DNA of 64,000 bases from Grifola frondosa (GCA_001683735.1 LUGG01000011.1:1178001-1242000); one strand, 5' to 3'; counted from the stretch's first letter, positions 27,037 to 39,485 are shown. Program-made: numbers and translations. The notes: generated by a model from the sequence alone, not told the origin.

Positions 27037-28491
27037 TTATTCCACAGGCAGGACCTGCACTAATTTCTCAAACGCAATCGTAAAGTGTAAGTTCCGCACA
27101 GACACAAGCCACCCGTCCGGTTCTTCCACTCGAACTCTCGCTACATCGCCTTTCTGCATGCCGTCGAGGATAAGCGCGTCCTGACCACTCTCGCGAGGCT
27201 CCACTGGCCACAAGAACTGCACCGGGACACTGTACACTGCGCGAGATGGATCAATGGGCTCCATGAATCTGACCCGAGCGGTGGAGGAGGCTGTCGTGTT
27301 CCCGATTCCCGTGTTGAAGACCGAAAGAACGACGCCGTCGGAGCCTTCATAGTCACCGCCGTGCCAACCATCATTCTGCGCGTTCTTGACAGAGCCGCGT
27401 ACTACCACTACCATGCCTCCTTTAGTAGACACGATGGGGTCTAGCAGCCAATTCTCGTCGATCTCTGAGAACAATTCGTGAGTTGGCATGAGCAAAAGCT
27501 TTGCTGGATTGCACGAACCAAAAGGTTTATTCGAAATTGAGGGACGCTGCGAGACGGCGTCAGACGTAGCAGTCGTGGACAAACTTGAAGATTGCTTTTG
27601 TGCAGGACTGAAATTAGTTGTGTATCAAATGTCAAGAATGTAGTTTTCGTACTGGAGTCTGTCTTATAGCCCCGTGAGATGCATCACCAGTAGGTTGTCT
27701 AGTTACCGGTGAATGCTTGAATCTGCCAGTCACACAGTGGGTATTCGTGAGCGTCAGCAAGCTCAGTCCCTACTCACTTATGATTCAAGGGGTTGGTGGA
27801 AGACCTACTCTGGGGAATCACAACTAAGCATGAGACAAGCACAATTCAAAGAGAATAGTACACCTTACGCTCGATGCATATGGCACCCGTGTTGACGGAG
27901 TCATATTGTTATTAATGGCTACAGAATATCCTCTATTCCGAGAAGTGGTGTCCAATCTCTGCCTTTTTGCCTCTTGCCGTCCTACAGGAGGAATAGTAAC
28001 AATAGTAACATCGACATTCTCGGTCTTAACAGATACCGAAGACCGCAACGTCGACGTCGACGACCAGCTGCGTTTACGTGCGTCGGATTCTGGTGAGAAT
28101 AATGCTGGAGTCGTGCTCCCCGACCGCAATGTGGAAGAGTCTGTGAACGGAGGAGCAGAGCCTCCATCTTCAAAGCCTCGTTCTGCTAACGAAGTGAGTG
28201 AGTAAGTGCAAACGAATATATGGCATTGCGCTATGCACCTGCAGAGCCACGGACTCTGAGCTCGTTCTTCGCCTTCGCGGCTTCCCATCGGGCAACAAGA
28301 CCATCTGTACAATTGCCCTTGGACATCCAACTTGGCTTCCACGGCTCGCCCGTCTCGGGATCTATACCTGCCCATCGCACGAGATAACCTTCGTCGAGAA
28401 TCTCTAGTGCTTCGTGGAGGTTCCGATCGTGGTCATCGCGTTGGAAGGATGTCGAAGAAGCAGCCTGGCGATCTTGGCGAGTGGAGGCCAT
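27037..28491 (-). CDS. Chromodomain-like protein with conserved C-terminal domain
   Basis: The first exon (28491 to about 28239) encodes a chromodomain-like segment: EALEILDEGYLVRWAGIDPE, then PWKPSWMSKGNCTDGLVARW, where the aromatic residues could form a methyl-lysine cage. A serine/threonine-rich linker with a basic patch (GRQEAKRQRLD) follows, then a C-terminal domain from about 27530 (LFSEIDENWLLDP, GGMVVVVRGSVKNAQND, VQFLWPVEP, RVEEPDGWLVSVRNL) that looks beta-rich. Approximate exons: 28491-28239, 28183-27869, a short exon about 27822-27777, and 27608-27037. Probable nuclear reader protein; the C-terminal domain is not recognised. Exon edges are good to about one base. Confidence 0.6.
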
Positions 28492-28797
28492 ATACCTGTA
28501 GAATGAACTCTGCTTCTGCGAGGACGACGAAACGGATGAGCTTCCACTCCGAGTTTATATATTACGTTATGGCCGTAGGGCCCCCAGACATACACAATCA
28601 TGTGATCGCGTATCCTCGTTCTGCGTTCAAGGAAATTTTGGAGTTCCTGACATTTTTAACACCCAGATTACACACCGCACCTTGATACGTGAGCGGGCTT
28701 TCGGTCGAAGTAGGGGGAAAATGGCTTCGCTACCCTTTCGTCTTCTGTTCAGTAAATCATACAGATTAACAAGTATTCTTGACACGTCTTCCACGTT

Positions 28798-31700
28798 TCA
28801 ATCATCCTTGCCCACAAACTTATCGAACCAACGGAAAACCTCGTAGTGCCATTTCAAGCTGATGATATACGTTGATAAGCATGGCACACATTATAATGGG
28901 AAAGCACAAACCTGTTGCCGTGATTCAACACCCAATGGTTCTCATCGGGGAAGATCACCAGACGGCTTGGTACGCCCAATCTATGGTGCAGGGAAGTCAG
29001 ATCAAAGAAGACGACAGAGTTGTGTGACGAACTGTTGCAGTGCGTGGAAGGCACCGATGCCATCGGTCTCTGGCAAACGATAATCCTTGCTGCCGTGAAC
29101 CACCAACATTGGGGTTGACCAGTTCTCCACGAAGTTGATGGGATCGAATCTACGTAAAGCGGTTAAGACGTAAATAATGCCGTACATCATAAGTAAAATA
29201 CTGACTTCTTGATGACTTCTCGAGCCTTAGGTTCCCATGGGCGACCTCCCCACTCATGGTTGAACTGCAGCGAAACGCACATGTCAGTAGTAGTAAGAAG
29301 AGATATACGAGCGTCAGCTTACGAAGAATAGCTCGTCGGTAGAATATCCATGATATGCAGCAGAGAAAGCCTGATCAATGCCTGTGAGCACCCACACCGT
29401 GGTATGGCGACTGCAAAATACTGCACGTACTCCGTCGTGACACACTAATGCCTTGAATCCAAAGTCGTATTCCGGATGGCCCTGGATCCAGCTAGAATCA
29501 TGGTAAGTTTCATTGTATCAGAATCAATAGCTAGAATGCGCACTTGATAGCATAACCACCATAGCTGGCACCAGCCGCCACTGCGCGATCGGGGTCGATC
29601 TATGATGCGTAGAATTAAGAACTCGTGCGCGAATGCTAGAACGAGAAAAAATGTCCAACCTCGGGGTATTCTTGAAGAATGTACTTCCATCCTTTCTGCA
29701 AATCTTTTAGTAAAATATGTCAATCCGATAACGTGGCGTGAATGTGAAATGGACTCACCAACAAACGGGTTTCCTCCCCAGTCCTCGGCGATAGCATCTG
29801 TGAGTTCTATGGCAAACTTGACATCAGCTTGATTCAGCTAAGAGATAAAAGTGCAGATTAACCTTGGCCAAACGTCGTGGAGCCGGTAGGGTTGATGGCA
29901 ATGACAACATACCCTTGTTGCGCCATGACTGACATTAACGATAGCACAATATAAGCCATCGTGACACAAATCTGTCAGAAATATATCGACTCACCATTGG
30001 GATTCCACCTTGTGGACCACTGGTCCTCCAAGCACTCTCGGGGCCTAGAAACTGGCTTTAGCACTGACTTTCGGAAAATAGCATGTCCACCAACCGCCGT
30101 GAATGATCATCAATACCGGCCACTTCTTCTGCTCGCCCTTCTTGAATCCGGGGGTCTCACAACCCAACCATGTATTTGCTTCCCCTCGGCACCCTCGAAC
30201 CAGAAGTCCTCTCCAGCATCGAGGCTCTTACCCTCGAGGGCATCATCCGAGAATCGTGTGAGCCGGTCCAGCTTGCCCTTGAACGTTTCGCGGGATACGG
30301 CGGAGTGCAGATTGAGAGTCTCTAGCCCGCGAAGGACGAAAACGTCGTTCGGAGAGGTGAGCGAGGAGCGCGTGAAAAGGAGGCGGCCTTTGGACAGCGG
30401 TTGAACTCCTGATGCGGCACCACTTGACGTGAGCGCGAGGGGAGTCAGGTACTCCGGAGGAAGAGCCGGGTCAGTGGTGGAAGAGGAGGGAGTGGGTGGG
30501 ACGGGCAAGACGAAGATCTTGATACGGGCAATATCACCTGCGGTAATATATATGGCCTTGCCGTCCCTGGAGAACTAAACGACTATGAAGTCACGCTAAG
30601 ATTTTGGTACGAAATACGTACCGCTACCGCTTCGGGAGAGCGATCCCACTGCTGGGTGAGGGTATAGCGGATATCCTTCGCTAGATCGTATATTACGATT
30701 TTCGCCCTTTTCGCATTTACTGATTCAACATCTGCCTGCGGAATGAGTGGAATATCTTACCTATCTGACTCAACACCATCTCGGTCCAATTCCAGCCATG
30801 CCACTTTGTCACCTTGAGCGCTGAACACAGGAGCGTGTGTTGCGCCTTGTTTTCCAGATGTTAACTCCTTCGGCTTGGACGGAGCATCAAAATTGACGAC
30901 GTAGATCTAGTAAACAATTAGCAGCTAAGACTAAATTTAATATCATTTTTGGACGAACATTTTGCTTCGTGTGCCAGGCTAACGGCAACTTGGATCCTTA
31001 GCCGTGTACACGACGTGCGTCTTCGAGATATCGAAGTCATCCGTGCCGCCGAATGGTTCCACTGGGCAAGCCTGTGACCTCGTCAGTTCACTCTCGGAAG
31101 ACAAGATAGGTCTCTTACATGGCCAGTACCCTTGAGGAGATTGACCCACTCAGTTCCCAATATCCACTTGTTATTGATGTCCTTCGATAGCTTCACACTG
31201 AAAAGCGAAGGCGTCTTCGGACCGATCCAGGTATCCCAATGTCTCTCGTAAGTATTGTCGTAGACAAATGCAGTATCGCCTCTGTTCTCCCAAGCCTCGT
31301 CATTCTCTTTCACGGCGGTAAGATTGCCATCGGCATGCACATAATCAGAGAAAACGAGCACAGCAGATTCCTCAGAGTACCGAAAGTTCGTGGCTGTATC
31401 CGTAGGGAATTTTGCAACCAGTGAAGGGGATCAGGAAGACTCAATACAGCGTCGGCTTCGAATTTGACTGAAAGCGTGTAGAGGGTGATGACTTTGTCCT
31501 TTCCAGCACCCTCTGCTACGGCGTGTGCAATAGTACGAGAATCGAGCCAAAAGGCTTCGCCACCGTTCGTTAGAGGGACATCTAACGGCTGGACGGCCGA
31601 CTCCACCGGTGCAATGAAGATGGACTTTTGGTTCCTGCTACCTGTGTTAAATTCGTCCTGTTCCACATTGCACACCGCTCACTTTTTCTCTTCCAATGAA

Positions 31701-31924
31701 TATTTACTAACCGCTACCAACACCAAATCTCCCGCATCGTTGGCTGATCCGGTGCCAGGCCTTGCCAATCCTACCAGATCCTTAGGGGAGAATACGTTGA
31801 CACCCTCCTTGAAACTGTAGTCGGGTTTGGAGGTCATGATATCGGTGGTGTTCGAAGGGCTTTGCAGTGGAACTTGGGCTGCAAGACCCAGCAAGGAGAC
31901 GGGAAACCCTGCAGGGAACCGCAT
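28798..31924 (-). CDS. Dipeptidyl-peptidase V-like serine peptidase (S9 family)
   Basis: Prolyl-oligopeptidase-fold peptidase releasing X-Ala-type dipeptides; fungal DPP V is usually secreted. The N-terminal part (VNVFSPKDLVGLARPG, NGGEAFWLDSRTIAHAV, LSVKLSKDINNKWILGTEWV) is the beta-propeller. The catalytic domain shows VVIAINPTGSTTFGQ, DPDRAVAAGASYGGYAI (nucleophile Ser in GxSxG), MLVVHGSKDYRLPETDG (catalytic Asp) and LVIFPDENHWVLNHGN (catalytic His), and ends KWHYEVFRWFDKFVGKDD at 28798. Many short introns; exon ends were not all fixed. The start at 31924 (MRFPAGFPVSLLGLAAQ) gives only a weakly hydrophobic leader, so secretion is uncertain. It is divergent with RPT5, 372 bases away. Confidence 0.86.
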
Positions 31925-32296
31925 GGCGTTTTGTTGATGGCAATTGCAAGGTTATTCTCGGACTACTAAGTTTAATTTCAATAGCCGGTGTGTCAGCGGC
32001 CAAGCACATGCACATGGTTCTGCTGCTATCCTTGGACAATTCACTCACATTGCCTTCTGAGCAATAAGTCGCAATTCAGATGCAACGAATGGACTCGAGC
32101 GCGACACAGTTATAGCGCCCGTAGTTCGATGTATGGGCGTCTTTGGAAACGCGTGACAGATAAGTGTAAGTATGTCACAATGGCTAAATCTGTCTACATC
32201 CACGTGATAATGTGTGACGCCGCCTGTCACGCATTGGAAGGACGCGTACGCGTGAGATGACACAGTTCGCCTCATACCTCTACGAGAACCCTCATC

Positions 32297-33943
32297 ATGT
32301 CCTCTTTACCACCTCCCAATCCTCCGGAAGACAACCACATTAATGAGAAGGCCCCTGAGTCCGTGCCTTCGTCTTCCACTGCACAAACTGCACAAGACGT
32401 ACCGATGGACACCGACCAACCTCCGGAAGAGACATGGGCGGACATCCCTGAAGACATCATGGCGTTGAGCACGGACGAGGTCTTGACGAGGATACGGCTC
32501 ATTGACAACGATTTGAAGGTATGTTATCCCGTCATTAGCCCGGCTGAAAGCTGATGTTGGTCGTAGGTCATGAGGTCAGAAACTCTCCGCCTACAACATG
32601 AACAGAGCGTTATGAAAGAGAAGATTCGTGACAATGGGGAGAAGATCAAGCAAAACAAAGTATTGCCATATCTTGTGGGTAATGTCGTGGAAGTAAGTTG
32701 TAAGGTCAGCATGCAGGCGTCCAATTACTCATGACCACAGATTCTGGATGTTGATCCCGAAGGCGAGGAAGACGGCGCAAACCGAGACCTGGACTCCATG
32801 CGCAAAGGCAAATGTGCAGTCATTAAGACTTCTACGCGACAGACTGTTTTCCTCCCTCTCATTGGTCTCGTTCCTCCGGAGAAGCTGAAGCCCGGAGACC
32901 TCGTCGGCGTGAACAAGGACTCGTATCTGGTTCTAGACACGCTTCCCGCAGAATTCGACTCACGAGTAAAGGCGATGGAGGTAGAAGAACGACCGACGGA
33001 GACGTATACTGATATTGGTGGCTTGGAGAAGCAGATCGAAGAGTTGGTGGAGGCAATTGTGTTGCCTATGGAACAGGCAGATAAATTCAAGACCATCGGC
33101 ATCAAGCCACCGAAGGGCTGTCTTATGTTCGGACCACCAGGTATGGCTCAACCGCTCCATGGACTAGGCGTTTGTTGACGGTCTTGGTCAGGTACGGGCA
33201 AGACGCTTATGGCGCGAGCATGTGCGGCACAGACAAAGGCCTGTTATCTGAAGCTTGCGGGTCCGTCATTGGTGCAGATGTTCATCGGCGACGGTGCCAA
33301 GCTCGTCCGGGATGCGTTCGAACTCGCGAAGGAAAAGGCGCCTGCGATCATCTTCATTGACGAGCTTGACGCGATCGGTACGAAACGATTTGATTCGGAG
33401 AAGAGCGGTGACCGCGAGGTACAAAGAACCATGTTGGAGCTCCTGAATCAACTCGATGGTTTCAGCAGCGACGAGCGATCAAGGTGGGTTGTTTCGTCAT
33501 GGTATTACCGCCGGGCATCTAAAAATGCAAAACGATATCTTAACAGGTAATCGCGGCAACAAATCGTATCGATATTCTCGATCCTGCACTACTCCGATCA
33601 GGCCGGTTGGATAGGAAGATTGAGTTCCCTCTACCGAATGAAACTGCGCGGGCTCGCATCCTGGAGATTCACTCACGAAAGATGACTGTATCACCCGACG
33701 TCAACTACGAGGAACTAGCCCGGAGTACGGACGAGTTCAATGGTGCGCAGCTGAAAGCCGTTTGTGTGGAGGCCGGTATGATTGCATTACGGGAGGGTGC
33801 AACGAGGCTCAGCCACGAGCACTTCCTCAGTGGTATTGCGGAGGGTCAGTAACTTCTTTCCTCGTTGACGTGTGCGGCGAACTCATACCCTGTGCCCAAC
33901 AGTTCAGAGCAAGAAGAAGAACACTCTCAATTACTTCATGTAG
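32297..33943 (+). CDS. RPT5: 26S proteasome regulatory ATPase subunit Rpt5
   Basis: AAA+ ATPase of the proteasome base ring that unfolds substrates and opens the 20S gate. Order of features: acidic N-terminus, coiled coil ([20 protein letters not shown]), OB domain ([14 protein letters not shown]), [19 protein letters not shown], Walker [16 protein letters not shown] (split over exons 3/4), Walker [47 protein letters not shown] and the C-terminus KKNTLNYFM. That tail is the HbYX-type motif (Y-F-M here) docking into the alpha-ring. Exons: 32297-32518, 32567-32692, 32741-33140, 33192-33483, 33547-33844, 33903-33943. At exon 4/5 (33546) one base is missing from the splice phase, probably a G. 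Confidence 0.96.
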
Positions 33944-34706
33944 TTTATATTGGTATCGCGCCGCGCATTGTATGCCTCATTCATGGACATGGTATTCAAG
34001 TTCCTGTGAAGAACGACGTGCATCCCATCCATTGCACACATGATGCAGTGCGTGTGGAAGCTTCTACGGGTTTCGCTGCGTCGAAGATCTTGCCTTTAGG
34101 GCAGAACACATGCAACGGTGTGTGGTTAAAGTTAAGGCGAGAAGTGCCCTAGTGTGAGATTGAGATGCGGTCGTCAACGCAGAAGGTTTCATGCTGGCGA
34201 CTTACCCGACTTTTCACCTCTGTTGTCAGTCATCTTCTGTCTGTGGCATATGGACGGCGCTAACACAGTAATCTCGCTGATTTGTAAGGGCATTGGGAAT
34301 CAAATTCGAACGCTAGGCGTCCTACACTAGACTTGGCCAGACGTGAGCGTGGCCTGACGATATGAGCACCGAGTCAACAGCGGCTTGAGTGACTGTCGAA
34401 AGTCTACAAATCAACGGTAAAATGCAATTCGAACTTGTCCCGGCTTCCAATGGCACTATTGAAGTGATAAACGAGCCTCGGGGCGAGCTATGGCCGAGGG
34501 CTTCGCTACAGCTGATCCGTTATTTGATCCTTCCGGGAGGCGGAAATCATGATTCTGAAACCTAAATCCCCATCTTGAGGCAGTTCTGACAGGCGGCCAT
34601 CGTATTCCGACGCAAGCATATAAAGGTAGACTTCCCTGCAGCTTCCGTGTTCGTTCTCTGACTATTACCACCCGTCTTCATTGGCACATTATTGTCATCC
34701 TACGCA
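33944..34706. other. Intergenic region
   Basis: About 760 bases with no conserved coding sequence on either strand. It contains the RPT5 3' region and the promoter of the small secreted protein gene; TATAAA lies at 34619, about 90 bases upstream of the ATG at 34707. Confidence 0.5.
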
Positions 34707-35294
34707 ATGCGATTGCCATCCCTTGCCCTCTTCGCTCGTGCCACTGTAGGTGCAGGCACGATTGCCGCTCCAGCGCCAGGCACCGCCATCGCCCCCGGAG
34801 CGGCCTTCAATTTCTCGTATAATGCTCACGGCGACTACTGCATATCGAGCTACGCCTTCTCAGTGTACCTTGTCACTGAGGTTCCGACAGCTTTGGCCCC
34901 TTCCGAGGAATTCATGAGCGGATACTTTTTTGGCCGTTTTGATACTGCAAATTACCCTGGTATGCATATGAGCTTAGTCGCTGTCATGTCACCTATAGCA
35001 AATACTCACGTGTGATCCCAATGTGCAGCTGTTCCCTACCCAACGAATCCTGCTCCACCTCAGCTAACAATGCCTGATCTGTCAATATCCCCAGGAGGAT
35101 TTGGTGCGGGAGAATCGGCCAGCAATGCCACATTCCAGCTCGCCGTCTTGGAGGAGTGGGATGACTGTGGGGTAAATTCTTTTATTTGACTTCATTTTAG
35201 ATACGTTGCTGATACATTTGTACAGGGTGCACTAGGGCGGAAGATCAGCCTGGCGACCACTCCCATCATCTATAATGCTACCACCTTGGACTGA
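34707..35294 (+). CDS. Small secreted protein of unknown function
   Basis: About 155 residues. Start MRLPSLALFARATVGAGTIA is a plausible signal peptide, followed by PAPGTAIAPGAAFNFSYNAH, SSYAFSVYLVTEVPTAL, GYFFGRFD, LSISPGGFGAGESASNATF and LEEWDDCGGALGRKISLAT. Two cysteines (in GDYCISS and WDDCGG) could form a disulphide. Exons: 34707-34959, 35029-35171, 35226-35294, all in phase without repair. It looks like a family of short secreted proteins common in polypores; I do not know its role. A TATA box lies upstream, consistent with inducible expression. Confidence 0.75.
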
Positions 35295-35680
35295 AAAAAC
35301 ACCACTTTGACCAGCTTCTCGCTTGAACTTTCTTTCTTTTCACTTGTATTTCGATGGTGAATTTCAGGACAGTTAGATGACACGTGGACTTCTGTACCGC
35401 TGTTATGCCGGACTGTCATAGACACTTTTTCGATCGCATGTATTCGTAGTTAAATAGCTGAAACGCGGACTAGTAATGGTGTGCGGTTGATAATTACCAG
35501 AATTACAGTGTTTTGGCGAACGTTGGCGACAGAACTGCCGCTTGGGACGCGACGCGACGCGACAAATCACGTGATGAGTACGCCGTGGCACCGATCTGGC
35601 GAAGGTTCAGAATCAAAGCTTTCAAGTTCGAGTGCAAGCCACAAGCCCGAGTCCGAGTTCTCAGCAGGGTTCTTTCGCCA

Positions 35681-36415
35681 ATGTCAAACGATATTATCAC
35701 AGCGGAAAGATAAGGCAAGATACGATACTGCTCGCAAAGAGTTGATACAGGCATTATCCAAGAAGAGGGCCGTGACAAGCAACTGGTCGGTTACATACTC
35801 TCTTTGTATCCTGGCTGCCCTCATTAACACCAGATCATCCATGTGTTAGGCTCAGCTTGAGGTCCAAATATATAATCTAGAAGGGTCCTACTTGACCGAA
35901 ACCGCTGCTCATGCAGGTGGAAACATCATACATGGTTTCGAAGGATATCTCAAAAACCAGCCTGGAGGCCGGCGGAAGAACGAAATCAGCGATGCTGACC
36001 GGATCTTCTCGACCAGTAGCATGACTTACAAAAAGGTGAGTGATTGCTTAATGTTTCATAATTTTCTAACCGTTAAATTTCAGTCTCTCGAACTATCGGC
36101 GAAGGGGAAGATTCAACCACAACGGCAGATGATTCGAGGATGTCTACGCCTGGCTTGACTACCGTGATTCTTCCACCAGCCACAAGGACCCAGGAGTTGA
36201 CCGCGGCTCAGCAGAAGAAGAATCGGGACAGAGAGTACCAGAGGAAGAAGCGTGCTAATGCAGCAAACCGTCGCAGCACAGCCACTCCATTGAGCGATGA
36301 CGAGAGTGTATCTGGAAGAGACCTACCAAACGAGCACGGATCGCTGCTGATGACGACTAGGATCTTTATGGGTAGTTTTCCCTCTTTCGAGGTCAGTTTT
36401 CTCCTTACTTTGTAA
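35681..36415 (+). CDS. EAF6: Eaf6, subunit of NuA4/NuA3 histone acetyltransferase
   Basis: Small scaffold subunit of MYST-type acetyltransferase complexes. Recognised blocks: DKARYDTARKELIQALSKKR, AQLEVQIYNLEGSYLTETAA, GGNIIHGFEGYLKNQPGGRR, ISDADRIFSTSSMTYKKSLE and AAQQKKNRDREYQRKKR. Exons: 35681-35779, 35850-36035, about 36084-36415. Three frame breaks need one extra base each: near 35705 (AAA run), 35772 (GTGAC, restoring AVDKQL) and 36097 (restoring SAEGEDSTTTADD). The start is uncertain: ATG 35681 (MSNDIITAE) needs the first repair, while an upstream ATG at 35574 reaches the same frame without it. The C-terminal end after ANRRSTATPLSDDESVSG may belong to an undetected last intron. Confidence 0.82.
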
Positions 36416-36544
36416 ATTCGATGTCTGAACTCCGTCGTTGGTATTAGGTAGTGTGGCGCAGTGTGGCGTGTATCCGTATTGAACAGGATGTTGCTTATCT
36501 TGTGTATCACTACGTATTTATTATACCCGGGACAATACAGCATA

Positions 36545-37395
36545 TCATACATCTAATGTGTTCAAAAATTTCTTTACCCCCGCCTCGTCCATACCACCGC
36601 CGTCTGGGTCAACAGCTTCTATGCATCGAGAGACGGCAATGATGTGTTTTGCCTCTTCCGCGTTTATCCACACTCGTCCGTTCAGCCCAACTGCAACTTG
36701 TAATGGAAAGCGGGCACCAATCAAAGGAAGGAGGTAAAAACCACCATCGAGCAAGCTGGGTAATATCTGTCAGCTCAAAAAGATTCGAGACGCGAAGCTT
36801 TCACGCACAGGCGACACATTCTCAAGCTGCATTCCACCATAAAGCCTCCTTTCAACTCTCCAAAGCCCTCGGCCTTGCGAGTCTGTGCATCAAAACACTC
36901 CAGCTCAGGCTCCATGTCTTTATGAGCCAGCGACACTCGCGCATATAGCAATGACCCGACCTACACGTCATTGAGTCATGCAATATCTCAACAATACAAT
37001 ATGCATATTCACCTTCAGGTTGGGCCTATTCCGTTTCGTCGCCCCTTCAAAGGCCAATCCATCCAAAGAAGCCACATGCGCAGCGCCGATGTCAACGCGC
37101 CATCCTTCACCACTTCGACCACAACAACGCCAATGACCGACTCCTGGGGAGCTGGCACATACTACCTTACGATTGATTAGTTCCATCTAAATGTCCGGGA
37201 GTGGTCAACCCTTACCCGTCGTGAATTGCTTTCTATCCACCATTTACTACGGTTAGCGGATGATTGCAATTCTCCCGCACGCGTGGAAATGATGAAGGAC
37301 TGTTCCTTTACACTTGATAGTTGTTGAAGGCCAGGTCCAAGTTTCAGATTCACATGTTGAGCGGAGATGTGTTCACCAGGAAGAACGGACGGCAT
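36545..37395 (-). CDS. RRP40: Exosome complex RNA-binding subunit Rrp40
   Basis: Cap subunit of the RNA exosome with S1 and KH domains, used in rRNA processing and RNA decay. Features: VLPGEHISAQHVNLKLGPGL, WWIESNSRRYVPAPQESVIG, GEGWRVDIGAAHVASLDGLA, VGSLLYARVSLAHKDMEPEL (S1) and LLPLIGARFPLQVAVGLNGR then VWINAEEAKHIIAVSRCIEA (KH), ending KKFLNTLDV. Exons, descending: 37395-37216, 37161-37013, 36960 to about 36817, and about 36758-36545. One frame break near 37113 (VVVVE to SGEGWRVD) is repaired by one A. It is convergent with EAF6 and divergent from VPS37, whose ATG is 80 bases away, so the two share a short promoter. Confidence 0.9.
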
Positions 37396-37475
37396 GGCCG
37401 TGGCGCGAAAGCAGACAGCGATCTCGTCAGCGCTCCGAGGCTTGCCTCTTGACAATCACTCACGTTGACCCAGCG

Positions 37476-38185
37476 ATGTCCACCCCGCTGTTGTCCGACT
37501 TCCCTGAGCTGGCACACCTATCGTGAGGTTTAACTACGATTATCGCGCACCGAAATCCTCATGACGGGGCCAAATGATACAGAAGAGAAGACTTGGAGGA
37601 CCTCCTTGTCGATCCGGCGTATTTCCAGGCTATCTTTCACTCATTGAATCATGTGAAATCCTTGTATCAAGCGCAAGCAGAGCTTGGTTCAGCGAACGAA
37701 TCTATCGCACGTAAGGCATTATCACTATGTCATGCTTCTAACCAGGCTTAGCCATATAGAGAACAATCTGGCACTGCAGGAAAGCCTGTACACACTGAGG
37801 GGTGAAACGAAAGCTGCATTCGACGAGGCTAAGGCTTTGGAAGCCAGATGGAAGGATGTGGAACGAGAACAGCGAGAAGTATACCAGGTCTGTGTCATCT
37901 TGTCCTCGACTCACATTCTAATGCGAACGTACACATCAGCGCTTCAGTCCGCAATTCTTGTTAATGCGCTTGAAACATGCTACAACTGCACAGGACGAAT
38001 TGTCTGAAGCCCGTGCGTCGCAGTTCGTGCAAGGTTCTTCAGCAGATCCGCCGGTGGCTGGCTCGAATGGCAAAGACATAGACGACTTCGTCAAAGAATT
38101 CAAGGAGCTCCGCAGAATATATCACAAGCGAGTAATGTGGGGAGATCGCTGGGCAGCAGGTCAAGTTGTGTGGAGAGATGACTAA
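37476..38185 (+). CDS. VPS37: ESCRT-I subunit Vps37 (Mod(r) domain)
   Basis: Subunit of ESCRT-I, acting in sorting of ubiquitinated cargo into multivesicular bodies. MSTPLLSDFPELAHLSREDL opens the protein, then EDLLVDPAYFQAIFHSL, the coiled-coil core QNNLALQESLYTLRGETKAA with EAKALEARWKDVEREQREVY, FSPQFLLMRLKHATTAQDEL and a C-terminus KDIDDFVKEFKELRRIYHKR with VMWGDRWAAGQVVWRDD. Exons: 37476-37522, 37583-37710, 37760-37887, 37940-38185; all phases agree and no repair is needed, unlike most neighbours. Confidence 0.9.
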
Positions 38186-38807
38186 CTCCAGTGCGGGGAA
38201 ATCCTTCCCAATACCAAAGTGTGCGGTATCTCTACCGTCGTTCTCTTGGCTGCTCATTTCGCATATTCTGTAGCGTTATCAGTTTGTAATTCCTCTAACC
38301 TCGGATAGTTTGTGTAGACGAACCTGCCGCGCGGCGGCCATTCCCAATGGATTTCATTCCCTGTGACGGAGGCACAAGCTCGACAAGAAACCTCTTTCGG
38401 AGTGGTTCGTTATGTTCCGAAGTTGTTGTCGATCGCATCTTCTCTTTCGTATGACCAGTGGAATATTCTCGGTATCTGAGCAATTCGCAACTGCTGATCA
38501 GATACGTGTCCCTCCGGATGAGCCTTCCTAAAACTTCGCTTCGCTTGGCATTGTCCAGCTCCTCGAGCTTTTTCCGTCACTGCCTCGAAGGTGGTCCGAC
38601 AATGGCTCCGTAGGCGACGGAAGCTCTGTGTCTCACGTATGGCTTGACGCTACCGACGAGAATACACAAGTGCAGACACCTTGCACATGGAACGGATCAT
38701 TACACGTCCAGGAACACCGACACACATGTCTCCAGTATAAAAGCTTGGCAGTGCTCCAATAACTGCAGCGGAAGCTCTACTAATCATCGAATCGCTTCTC
38801 TAGCACC
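38186..38807. other. Intergenic region upstream of the first AA9 gene
   Basis: No conserved coding sequence seen. TATAAAAG at about 38738 lies 70 bases upstream of the AA9 ATG, a strong TATA box as expected for an inducible lignocellulose gene. Confidence 0.5.
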
Positions 38808-39485
38808 ATGAGGACCTTCGCTTCTCTCCTTGCACTCTCCGCGCTGGTAACTGGTGCCTTTGCGCATTCCATTTTCCAGGTGCTTCTGTTTCATTGTATT
38901 CATTTTAGATGATGCTCATTTTTTGCACTTGTGCAGGAAATGTACGTCAACGGTGTCGACCAGGGACACATCACTGGAATCCGGGTTCCAGACTATGACG
39001 GGGTAGGCCCTTGATTCTTTAGCTATCTTATGTTTATTATTCTGATACTTCAATAGCCTATCACGGATGGCACCTCCAACGACTTGATATGTAATGAAGG
39101 TATAAACCCGTATCATCAGCCTATATCTCAAGCCATCATTACGGTCCCTGCCGGAGCCCAAGTTACTGCTGAATGGACCATAGTGAGGACTCTGGACGTC
39201 ATACATACGCAGTTCAACAAGATCTAATGTTACGATCTAAGCTCTCGCTGGTGCTGACCCTTCCGATCCTGCCGATCCTATTGACCCTAGTCACAAGGGT
39301 GAGTCAGGAATGCTTCAATAAATCCATATTAGCTCATTGCCACATTTTCAATGGTCAGGGCCTGTCATTGCATATCTGTTCGTAACAGCTTGTAGGTCAT
39401 TAAAGATGACACTAAATTCAATTATTATAGCGCACAAGTCCAAAATGCTACGCAGACTACAGTCACTGGTCTCCAATGGTTCAAG
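38808..39485 (+). pseudogene. AA9 lytic polysaccharide monooxygenase, 3'-truncated copy
   Basis: Copper enzyme family that oxidatively cleaves cellulose. A signal peptide (MRTFASLLALSALVTGAFA) is followed by the mature start HSIFQEMYVNGVDQG, so the brace His1 is present. Next are [22 protein letters not shown], then HHT (brace His2) after repair of one base at 39178, LAGADPSDPADPIDPSHKG, GPVIAYL and [18 protein letters not shown]. Exons: 38808-38879, 38937-39002, 39051 to about 39181, 39241-39300, about 39358-39390 and 39432-39485. After QWFK no AA9 sequence follows: the [21 protein letters not shown] and AQFY..CAQI blocks are missing and stops appear. About 100 C-terminal residues are therefore lost, including the axial Tyr. 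Probably a non-functional relic. Confidence 0.75.
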
